Source of the DNA: Hyalella azteca
Lineage: Eukaryota; Arthropoda; Malacostraca; Amphipoda; Hyalellidae
DNA: 64,000 nt
Direction: 5' to 3'
Assembly (NCBI RefSeq): GCF_000764305.2
Contig: NW_025943705.1
Span: 125,371-189,370 of the forward strand
A model generated the notes under the pieces. The model searched no databases. It was not told where the DNA came from and was given only the letters and a program-made list of their open reading frames with translations. Shown one piece after another: positions 1 through 10,088 of the stretch (position 1 is its first letter; every line of letters begins with the position of its first letter). The position numbers were made by a program, and so were the translations under genes.

Positions 1-210
1 GCGCCTCACCAGCTGCCTCATTGTGGCCTCACCAGCTGCCTTAATTCAGCCTAACTATCTGCCTCATTGCGCCTCACCAGCTGCCTCATTGAGGCCTCAC
101 CAGCTGCCTTAATTCAGCCTCACTATCTGCCTCATTGCGCCTCACCAGCTGCCTTAATTCAGCCTCACTATCTGCCTCATAGCGGCCTCACCAGCTGCCT
201 CACTGTGAAC
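1..210 (+). repeat. Minisatellite, CTCACCAGCTGCCTCATTG type
   Basis: About nine degenerate units of about 20-23 bp, possibly continuing left of the window. Confidence 0.9.
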
Positions 211-565
211 GCAAATACCTCAGCCGGCGTTCGTTTTCAAGGTCACCGTATATTTTTTCACAGTACTTCCAAGGTAAAAACTCGTTCATATATAAATATT
301 TTTTTAAGGCGTGTTAATAATTTCGTGTTGATTTTTATTCGATGCTTGAGTGTAACTTTATTTCGCTTTGCCCAAACTTTTCTTAAAAATATTACAAGAA
401 ATCGAACGTATGTATTCGGTACCTTCGCTTCACTGGCAACCAAACGCTCTTTCTTCTCTTTCCTTCGCGGTAACTTTCCCTGAGACCTTGAAACTTTCAC
501 GTGCGCACGCAGCAGCGTAACCGGAACACGTCCAGCGTAACCGCTAACTTGGTGGAGCAACCGTC
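211..565. other. AT-rich spacer, no gene seen
   Basis: Short overlapping open stretches on both strands show no family signature. I see no feature. Confidence 0.5.
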
Positions 566-760
566 ACGTGGACGACGTTATCGTCACGTGGACGGCGTTA
601 TCGTCACGTGAACGACGTTATCGTCACGTGGACGACGTTATCGTCACGTGGACGACGTTATCGCCACGTGGACGACGTTATCGTCACGTGGACGACGTTA
701 TCGTCACATGGACTGCGTTATCGTCAAGTGGACGACGTTATCGTCAAGTGGACAGCATAA
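566..760 (+). repeat. 20-bp minisatellite, GTCACGTGGACGACGTTATC
   Basis: About ten units, each with a CACGTG palindrome; the last ones are degenerate. Confidence 0.93.
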
Positions 761-1004
761 AAATAACATGGAAAGAGTTATGGTTTCGGCAGACCATTAT
801 TTTATTTTATTTTTAGTGAACTTAGGTGCAGAAATTCTTCATTTGTGCTGACAGGCCAAAGTTGAAGAGTCTCTACAAGGCTCCTATATAGTCTAGGCAA
901 TTGAGAATACAGCTGTATTATTCAAAATAACTGTACTGGATCCTAAGTTCGAATGTGAAATCATCAAAATTGCGACAAATAAAAATAAGAGAAGGGTGAG
1001 ACAG

Positions 1005-1180
1005 CATAGGATACCCCCGCAACGCAACATAGCTGCGACCAGATATCAGTCTCTGCGGGAAAGATCCCTTTCCATGGTACAACCCGGGTTGTTTAATGTA
1101 TTTTTAGAGGAGCTAAAAGGAATGGAGTTCACCCTTGAAATCGGTAAAAAGCAAGCAACAGCATCGTGCATTAGCTGAGG
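1005..1180 (+). pseudogene. Possible decayed retroelement fragment
   Basis: The short open stretch encodes QPGLFNVFLEELKG, which weakly recalls the reverse-transcriptase LFNV motif. The end, AAGCAAGCAACAGCATCGTG, recurs at about 23000. No other domain is visible, so the assignment is a guess. Confidence 0.25.
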
Positions 1181-1475
1181 GCATCAGCTGGCCCAACTGA
1201 GGGCAACAGCTGGTCCAACTGAGGGCATCAGCTGGCCCAACTGAGTGCATCAGCTGGCCCAACTGAGTGCATCAGCTGGCCCAACTGAGGGCATCAGCTG
1301 GCCCAACTGAGGGCATCAGCTGGTCCAACTGAGGGCATCAGCTGACCCAACTGAGGGCATCAGCTGACCCAACTGAGGGCATCAGCTGGCCCAACTGAGG
1401 GCATCAGCTGGTCCAACTGAGGGCATCAGCTGGCCCAACTGAGAGCATCAGCTGGTCTAACTGAGGGCATACTGA
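1178..1475 (+). repeat. 22-bp minisatellite, CTGAGGGCATCAGCTGGCCC
   Basis: About thirteen units with CAGCTG cores, lying inside a dispersed repeat also found at 22991. Confidence 0.93.
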
Positions 1476-1592
1476 GGCGGGGCCCAATCATTGTCTGAGA
1501 CTGCTACGTCCGAATCACTTACTAATATAATATAGTACATATAATATAGTAAAGCATAACGGGAGATGGCATAAACAGAATACGTATGTAAT

Positions 1593-1830
1593 ATAGCGGT
1601 GTCAGCATTTATTAGGCCGTAGGCCTGTCGCCGATTCTTAACATCGCTGAACATTCACAGCATTTCGCGGTCTCGAGCTCGCAACTCACTGCTACAATTC
1701 TGCTGTGCTTAACCGTCCGGCCACCTTGCCGATTCTGACCAGAAACTGGCGCACAGAGCTGGGATCGAACCCGCGCCTCTCTGCTCCAATCTTGGTACTC
1801 TGAACTTTAACCACTGGGCCACCCTGCCCA
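1593..1830 (-). mobile_element. Dimeric tRNA-derived SINE, full copy 1
   Basis: On the minus strand the element starts with a tRNA-like unit: A box TGGCCCAGTGG (1811-1821) and B box GGTTCGATCCC (1761-1771). A second unit follows with its own A-like (GGCCGGACGGTTAAGC) and B-like (GAGCTCGAGACC) boxes. Length 238 bp, identical in extent to the copy at 24063-24300. No product is expected beyond a Pol III transcript. Confidence 0.85.
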
Positions 1831-2828
1831 GTGATTACAGTTCAGAGTCATCCAATGATGCTGAGCATTGCAATGCAAAAGTCTAAGCGAAGTGACTGCA
1901 CTGAACATACTTAATAATGTTAAAGGTTTAGAATATGACAATGACTGTACGTCCTGATTGTGTGTGCAAGTGTTGTCATTTAATACTAAACTTTTATTAG
2001 CAGAATTTTTCATACATTTTTTAACGGAGGACATCCATTGAAGAATATTTTTATCTTTAAACAGTTTCATTTCTTCACGGAAGGGATGGGAAAGAAAATA
2101 AGAATGCACGTATTTTTTCTCAAAGAAAAGTACTTGTCATTTCCTCACGAGGAAGAAATGGTCTCGCGTACGCCGACCGTCAACTTAATTTTTATTTAAA
2201 TATTTTTCCTCTAAGAATTTTATTTCATTAAACTTTATACGTACTTTTACAGTGTTTTTTTCTGGATAAAGTTTCTTTAAGTTCCTTTTCCGGCATCAGC
2301 GCTTGATAGGTAGGTTGATGTTAATTCGCCTAGCATTAAAAGTAACTGAAAACAAGGTATATATTTTGATTAACAGTCGCTAACGGGCGCTATTAATTTT
2401 ATGAGTAATTTTGTGCCATTGAAAATTATATTGAAACATTGGCTAAATGTTCAAAGACTATGCATTACTTTATTTCGATGAAGCTTTTGGATTGGTCTTA
2501 AAGAAGACTTTTCTTGTTAAAACAAACAAATCAACCAATAGATTTTGTATTAAACAAACACGAGTAAAAAACAAACCATAGTCTCCACGGCCTGCTAGGC
2601 TCGATGCGTGTCAAGTATGGCAATAATTTTTAATTGCTTTGTTAAAGGCTTCAAGGTCAGAGTCATGCTACTTACATTAATTAACTAATTATTAAGTCGT
2701 TAATGAATTACCAGCTCACGCTTTTACGGTTAGACGCCATAAGCGCAAGGCAAGGTGGTGCACTCAGGAAGATGAATTGGTCATTTTGTTCAAAAAGTAA
2801 CACACATTTCTGTACTCAGCATTTGTGC
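1831..2828. other. AT-rich spacer, no gene seen
   Basis: Single-copy-looking AT-rich DNA without long open frames or recognisable motifs. Confidence 0.5.
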
Positions 2829-3660
2829 AGACTTGTGCCCGCCTGTATGACACACGTATCGCCTGTATGACACACGTATTGCCTGTATGGCACACGTATT
2901 GCCTGTATGACACACGTATCGCCTGTATGGCACACGTATCGCCTGTATGACACACGTATCGCCTGTATGACACACGTATCGCCTGTATGACACACTTGTT
3001 GCCTGTATGACACACGTATTGCCTGTATGGCACACGTATTGCCTGTATGGGACACGTATTGCCTGTATGGCACACGTATTGCCTGTATGACACACGTATC
3101 GTCTGTATGGCACACGTATCGCCTGTATGTCACACGTATCGCCTGTATGGCACACGTATTGCCTGTATGACATACGTATTGCCTGTATGGCGCACGTATC
3201 GCCTGTATGACACACGTATCGCCTGTATGACACACGTATCGCCTGTATGACACACGTATCGCCTGTATGACACACGTATCGTCTGTATGGCACACGTATC
3301 GCCTGTATGACACACGTATCGCCTGTATGGCACACGTATTGCCTGTATGACACACGTATCGCCTGTATGGGACACGTATCGCCTGTATGGCACACGTATC
3401 GCCTGTATGGGACACACGTATTGCCTGCATGACACACTTATCGTCTGTATGGCACACGTATCGCCTGTATGACACACGTATCGCCTGTATGACACACGTA
3501 TCGCCTGTATGGCACACGTATCGCCTGTATGGCACACGTTTCGCCTGTATGGCACACGTATTGCCTGTATGACACACGTATTGCCTGTATGGCACACGTA
3601 TTGCCTGTATGGCACACGTATCGCCTGTATGACACACGTATCGCCTGTATGGCACACATT
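2829..3660 (+). repeat. 20-bp minisatellite, CACACGTATCGCCTGTATGA
   Basis: About 41 units, the longest array in the window. Unit variants (CGTATC/CGTATT, ATGA/ATGG) are mixed. Long open frames across it on both strands are repeat translations. Confidence 0.97.
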
Positions 3661-5414
3661 TTTATTGTTCCCACGAAGACAAGTTTCCTAGGACCATTTT
3701 AGTATAGTATATTTGTTTTTACAAATTTTCATTAAGAACAGCCTGATGAATTATTTTTTGGAAGAACGTTTGGTAACAACAGTACAATAAGATATCATTG
3801 TTTCCTAAAGTTTAATAAGTTGTGGTCATGAGTAAAGTTTGCTAAGAAAAATTCGATAAGACACCTTTGAGGTGTCAAGATTAATTATTCAAATACGATA
3901 TGAACAGATCGAAATGTTGTCGTTGAGAATTTTTTAATATAATATTTAATTAATTTTGATAAGTTATGTCGCAAATTCATCCATACTCACGCGCGACCAC
4001 ACCCATGCTCACTCATGCAACACATGACGCGTGAGTGAACCGTATGCTTGTGCGTGACCACCGTTAGTGCGTGTGTCGTTCCTGTGTTATTCGTGGTCTA
4101 TGTTTCCGCTATGCGTGGTGCACGCACACTCCGTGCGCTCACGTATAAATTAGCAAGCGTTGATTAGGTAATCAGTTTCTTATCCAAACTGCCATGAGTA
4201 TTCCAGTCAAGATTCAATTAAATATTTAGAATCAAATTAAATTAAACATTTTATATAAAATAGAGAAGAAATTCTTTTAGAAACTGTCATGAGTCTTTTA
4301 GTCAAAACAAAAATGAGAAATTTCAAAAATGAGAAAAAATGAGAAACAAAATTATATCAAGCGTTTTAATAAAGACTAATTGGATTTTCTCATTCACTGC
4401 TGAGTGTGAATTTTGCTCTGGAAATAAATAAATATTCTATTCTTCATCAATTCTATATTATTTTTTCAATTCTTGGTCGAAGAAAATCATATGTAACAAG
4501 CAATGGCCATTCAAGACCACAAGGCTTGCCAAGCAACGGTTTAATCCGAAGGTTGAACTTAATATCCTATTATTAAAGTTATCTGAATACAATATATCTT
4601 TTCTGAATAACAGTCGTTAAAGTTCGGTTAATCCCTTTTCTTTTATATGTATTTCTATGTTCTTTTTCTTTACCCTTATATTTTTCTTTACCTTTTACCA
4701 TGGTTATAAAGTTTTTATAAGTTTGTGTGTGTAGTTTGAAGCATGACTACACTGATAAATGTATAGCTTCTGTCCGGGATCGAGCGTATCCAGGATACCT
4801 ACTGTGTCGAGAAATTACCTGGACCTGAAATTTTTTTCTCAGTGGGAGAATAGCGAGACATTGCAAAACTGGGAAGTAAGGATTGAACCAAAAATGGAAA
4901 TCTGATGTTTAAACTTGTTATCAAAATTTAATTTACAGGGAGCGAAGTTTTTTTATGAAATTTCGAGACAAAATTCACATACAAAAACGAATCGCCATAA
5001 CACAATCATAATTATTTTCCATGTACTATTAAAGTGTATATTTGTCTGTATTAAATGAGCATAAATTATCTTAATTATTAATAGCGGGATGAGAGACAAC
5101 GGGATTCTAAAATTTCCGGTTAATTGATCCAGGGCAGCGCTAGGCTAACCTGCCTGGATTAAAAGAATATATTTCAACTGATACACGAAACAAATAATAA
5201 CAACATTCATATCTTTGAACAGAATAATTACTGTGTATCTAAAATGCATTTACACGAAACATATATTCCCTGTGACGATTGAGTATTGGCAACATTCTTA
5301 TCTTTGAATAGAATAATTACTGTGCATCTATAATGTACAGCGTTGAGAATAGAGTAATAAAAGCAAGTGAATTTGGTGCAACTTATAGGACCTGAGAATT
5401 TGGACAAGTTCTTC
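3661..5414. other. AT-rich spacer, no gene seen
   Basis: The only feature noted is one GTATCCAGGATAC palindrome near 4786, the same as in the Cut-E promoter array. Confidence 0.5.
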
Positions 5415-5740
5415 AGGGCTTATACTTTCAAAATTCGCTAAGTGAGCGTAAGTACTTACGCTCTATTTTCTTGTCTACGATTGGTGGATTTTGCTTGAAA
5501 GGCCGTCAATGATTGGCTGATGAACTTACGATCTCTTAACTTTTTTGAAAGTATAGTATAGTATAGTATAGTATAGTATAGTATAGTATAGTATAGTATA
5601 GTATAGTATAGTATAGTATAGTATAATATAATATAGAGTATAGTATAGTATAGTATAGTATAGTATAGTATAGTATAGTATAGTATAGTATAGTATAGTA
5701 TAGTATAGTATAGTATTTTCGGCATTAAAGAGTATAGGCC
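5415..5740 (+). mobile_element. TIR element copy 1, with a (TATAG)n expansion inside its right end
   Basis: The left end AGGGCTTATACTTTCAAAA and body match the three other copies. At the right end GAAAGTATAG continues into about 33 pentanucleotide repeats (5551-5716). A GTATAGGCC end then appears at 5732-5740, as expected for the right terminus. Confidence 0.75.
5551..5716 (+). repeat. (TATAG)n pentanucleotide microsatellite
   Basis: Near-perfect array, interrupted once at about 5622-5640 by ATAATATAATATAGAG. It starts exactly at the GTATAG of the TIR. Confidence 0.95.
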
Positions 5741-5766
5741 TGGATAGGCCTGTCGCTGATTCTTGT
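5737..5766 (-). mobile_element. SINE tail fragment
   Basis: AGGCCTGTCGCTGATTCTT matches the 3' part of the dimeric SINE at 24063. No tRNA-like part remains. Confidence 0.5.
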
Positions 5767-6009
5767 ACTTTTCTTGACTAGACTGGCCTTTTGATCAGAT
5801 CTTTTCAACGGACGGTAGATTTAAAATAGCTTCTAGATATCAGATGTTCCGTAGGGTACGAGGCATTTTAAGACTAAACATATGCTCATGCATGGCCTTG
5901 TCTATAGGCCCAGATCCGGACTGTAGCGCCAGATCCGCTGGTGCGGAGCGCTTGCGTCGCGCTGCCGCATTGGCGGAGCTCAGGGCCAATCAGCGACCTT
6001 GTCTCATTC

Positions 6010-6700
6010 TTAAACGTTTTGTTCAGAACGATAAGAAAGTGAGAGGAATGTACGTCATTCCTCTGTATTTACGTCTTTTTTCATGAGGCATGAGAGGAAT
6101 GTACGTCATTCCTCTGTATTTACATCACGTTTTGTTCAGAACGTCAAGAAAGTGAGAGGAATGTACGTCATTCCTCTGTATTTACGTCACGTTTTGTTCT
6201 GAACGTCAAGAAAATGAGAGGAATGTACGTCATTCCTCTGTATTTACGTCACGTTTTGTTCAGAACGTCAAGAAAGTGAGAGGAATGTAAGTCATTCCTC
6301 TGTATTTACGTCCCGTTTTGTTCAGAACGTCAAGAAAGTGAGAGGAATGTGCGTCATCCTCTGTATTTACGTCGCGTTTTGTTCAGAACGTCAAGAAAGT
6401 GAGAGGAATGTGCGTCATTCCTCTGTATTTACGTCGCGTTTTATTCAGAACGTCAAGAAAGTGAGAGGAAGTCATTCCTCTGTATTTACGTCCCGTTTTG
6501 TTCAGAACGTCAAGAAAGTGAGAGGAATGTACGTCATTCCTCTGTATTTACGTCCCGTTTTGTTCAGAACGTCAAGAAAGTGAGAGGAATGTACGTCATT
6601 CCTCTGTATTTACGGCATGTTTTGTGAGGCATGAGAGAAATTTGCGTCATGCCTCTGTATTTACGTCTTTTTTATGAGGAATGAGAGGAATGTACAAGTT
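6010..6700 (+). repeat. About 62-bp minisatellite with a hairpin in each unit
   Basis: About ten to eleven units. Each contains AGAGGAATG-TACGT-CATTCCTCT, a perfect 9-bp stem with a 5-nt loop, and GTTTTGTTCAGAACGTCAAG. Confidence 0.92.
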
Positions 6701-9169
6701 AGCCTAAACCTGTTACTGTTATTGTTAACATAAAGCCTGTCATGACCTTTATTCCGCAGCCACAACTTTCCCTACACCTTTTCATGGGTTAAATTAACTT
6801 TGCTAACAACATATGCCTAAAAAACTCGTGCGCAGTCAAAATAAATAATTTATTGTCGGCAGTTAACTTAATTGATAAGAGACTTGCTCAATGGAAGTTA
6901 ATTACTGAACGTAAATTTTTCAATTACGGCCGAATGAAGTGATTTTCTTTGAATAGATTTTGTTTTTCATGGCTTTGCTTCAGCGTTCATTATTGTACAT
7001 AGTATGTACACCGTGTCTTAGTATCATTGTCTGAAAAATGTATTGGCATTGGTAATCTATTCAAATTTAGAGTACGCGAAAAAATTTTAATATCTGATAA
7101 TATTTTTACTGATTGTGATGTGGAGAGAAAGCGGAATCCTGATGAGAAGGCTACCAGAATAATCTGTAATATGGCGATATATCAAAATAATCTGTAATCT
7201 AACGAAAATCTGTTTAAATTTTCGTTTTTTATTATTTTATCTAGAAATTAACAGATACTTATCTGGACCACAGATTGAATTCTAAAATTGTTTTAAATAA
7301 TGAACTGAAATAGTAAGGTTTGTTTATAAACGTGTGTCTTTATAGGAATATTTATGTAATAAATACCACAATGTGTCTGCGGTAGCAATGAAAACTTGCT
7401 AGTTAAAGAGGGATTCGTTTCTTACCCCATGAAACTCAGTTTTTTTTTTAATTGCAATAAACATTTTTGCACGAATGAAATTGTACGCATGCTTAATTTC
7501 TTTCATGCATTTATAACTAATTAAAGATGTTCTATATCAACTAAATGAGTTTATTCTGCGTGCGGTAATTTATTTTTTCTTACGATGAGTGTGAAATTAG
7601 TTACGTAAAAATCATCACCGATTTTAAGACCCATTGAAATCCCTATAAAAACATATCCTGCATCGGCTGTTATTCCCACTGCAGAAAGTAGCTCCTACGT
7701 TAGGCCGATCAACTTTTCTCAGGATGTCAGACGAATAGACTTGGATAGAAGAAATTTTACGACCGGGCAATTGTTAAACTTTTTGAGCGCTGTTCGGCAA
7801 TTTGCCTAAATTGGGGCCATCTTCTGAGAAATCCGGTGGCAGCAAAAAAGCCCTAATTACCCTTTGTAAACAAGAGGCTTTATGCTGCTCTTACAATCGC
7901 CATGTCTTTTTACAACACTTCTCTTTAACTTCACCTCTTGCTGTTTGTCTGCTACAAATCTTATAATTGATATTTAACACACTTCTACCTGTCCAATCGA
8001 TCTGAAATTTTGCACACTTGCGTAAAGTCGAAGACAATGCATGGATCAATGGAATGAATAAATAATTTGAAAACTTGAAAAAAGTGTGGTCCTTAAAAGT
8101 ACTTTTTAAACGCATATTATTTAATTATTTTTATTAATGTTTTTATTTAATTTTGTAATGTGTTTTTCGTCGAACTTACGATGACCTGCATCCAAACTAA
8201 ACATGTGTGATAATTTACAGTTAAAAATTGACCGGTACGTGTTTTTTTTAAAGAAAAATTGTAAAAAATAGGCCAAGAAACTGTTCTCAGTAATCTGCCC
8301 ATGTGGAACTCAAAACTGAACTCTAATTGAACAACTGAAAAAATGTTCTAAACTAATGAAGACATGGAAATGATTGATATTTCTTATTCACAATTAAGTT
8401 TTGAAGAGGAATTTTGAAATGTCCAAGAGAATTTGGCCTCGTGAACATATTTATACTTTTGCAAAAGGAACAATAATTGCTAGGGTTTGTGATATAGTTT
8501 TTCTGGATATGATACCATTAATATTCATTAAAAATATGATTAAAAATTTACAAAATCCCAATTCGACAGCTAGGACAGTCTCCATTGTTCCATCACCCAA
8601 GCTAACGCTGTAGTTAACAGGAGTCGGATTATTGGTGTGATAACAATTGTTATCACTCACACATTGAGTGATAACAACAAAAAGGGGTTATGATGCATTT
8701 TCGGATCATGTTAATAACTCAAACATCTTGTTTATGGACTTCTAGGTGATGGAACCCTGTAAAGTACAAGTAATAAATTTTTTTTACATGTTTTTATAAA
8801 AATTATCAGGTAATGAGGTTGATTATTTAATTAATTAGCTCGCACAATTAGGTAAACTATGACCGAAAGACGCGCAGTGATTGTAATGACATATATGGTA
8901 ACACGCACGACGATATATGGTAACTTCTTCATTTGCTCATGCATGTCACTAAACATTGAATTTACTGCTGAATTTTACAATTATCTGTGTAGCTGAGGTG
9001 TTATTTTCTTTTCCTTATCGAGTTTTAGTCGGAATACATGAACAATGTCAAAATTTAACTTCGTTTGCGTGGATCACTCCATGGAAGGCGTTGAAGTTTC
9101 CAAAGATTCTTTAATTTCAACGTCTGCGTTTTCAAATTTTGGATTTAATATTTTCTCAAGAACGATTGC
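6701..9169. other. AT-rich spacer with one complex hairpin
   Basis: No supportable gene. At 8637-8677 there is a 20-bp perfect palindrome overlapping a 13-bp-stem hairpin. Confidence 0.5.
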
Positions 9170-9230
9170 ATTATTATATTTAATATATTATATTATATAA
9201 CAATATAATATAATATAACAATATAATATA

Positions 9231-9382
9231 ATGCGGGCTTGAACTCGCAACTCACTGCTTAATTTTTGCTTAACCGCCCGGCCTCCTTGCCGATTGTGAC
9301 CAGAAACTGGCGCACAGAGCTGGGATCGAACCCGCGCCTCTCTGCTCCAATCTTGGTACTCTGAACTGCAACCACTGGGCCT
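9231..9382 (-). mobile_element. Dimeric SINE, truncated copy
   Basis: The first tRNA-like unit is present but the second is shortened and has an internal deletion. The 3' side passes into a TATAATATAA microsatellite (about 9170-9230). Confidence 0.8.
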
Positions 9383-9599
9383 CAATAAGAAGGAAATGGC
9401 CTCATTAATGTGGCTATCAGAGGCTCCAAGAATTCTCAAGGCTCCTCCATTAAGGCAGCCAAAGACTATAAGATGGTAAAAGGCCACCACAGGGCAAGAG
9501 TTCTTTTGTTCTTCTATTTTTTTCAGTGTAAGCGGATCATTGCAGGATACTGACACACAGTTTTGCTTCCATTTTTTCAAATGCATAAAAATGAACAGT

Positions 9600-9735
9600 G
9601 CCAAAAAATAAATGCAAAAAATTGCATTTTAATTCGATAAAAATCATTCATTGCCAAAAAAATTGCATTTTAATTCGGTGAAAATTATCTATTGCCAAAA
9701 AATTGTATTTTATTTCGATGAAAATTATTCATGTG
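9600..9735 (+). repeat. About 45-bp tandem repeat, three copies
   Basis: Units contain TGCCAAAAAAATTGCATTTT and ATTCGATGAAAATTATTCAT variants. Confidence 0.75.
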
Positions 9736-10081
9736 TCTTACATTTAATGTGATTTTAGTTCGGTAGTTATAACTTGATGGGAAAGTTTTATGAAAATCTT
9801 ACAATTTTATCCCGATTATCTGAATTTTTTCGAGCAGTATTTTAAGTCAACGGTGAAAGACATGTAAAAGAGGGAAGAACTGTATTTATAAAAATATACA
9901 TAAAAATGATTTGAAAATGCCTTTTTGACGAAATGTTTCAAGTATTTTTATTTTAATTTCGTGTCTCACACGAAAAAAAGTTTGTTGAAATTCTTGCAAG
10001 TAAATGTTAAGGATAGCCATGGTAATGGTAATTTGTTTCAATTTGATGTTAATGATAGTCGTGACTTTGTAATTAATCAAA

Positions 10082-10087
10082 TTTATT
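10082..10087 (-). terminator. Candidate poly(A) signal of Cut-A
   Basis: AATAAA on the minus strand lies immediately after the Cut-A stop codon. Such closeness is unusual, so another signal downstream may be used. Confidence 0.35.
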
Positions 10088-10088
10088 A

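Noticed and set aside
1741..1830. Considered as a functional tRNA gene
   Set aside because: A and B boxes are present, but the same unit recurs as half of a dimeric dispersed element, so it is a SINE.
2829..3660. Array considered as CRISPR-like
   Set aside because: The units are contiguous tandem repeats without unique spacers, and the window is eukaryotic.
2764..3691. Long open frames on both strands (up to 279 codons, CHTGDTCVIQAIR-type)
   Set aside because: They translate a 20-bp minisatellite; its 60-bp super-period lacks stops in several frames at once, so openness is not evidence of coding.
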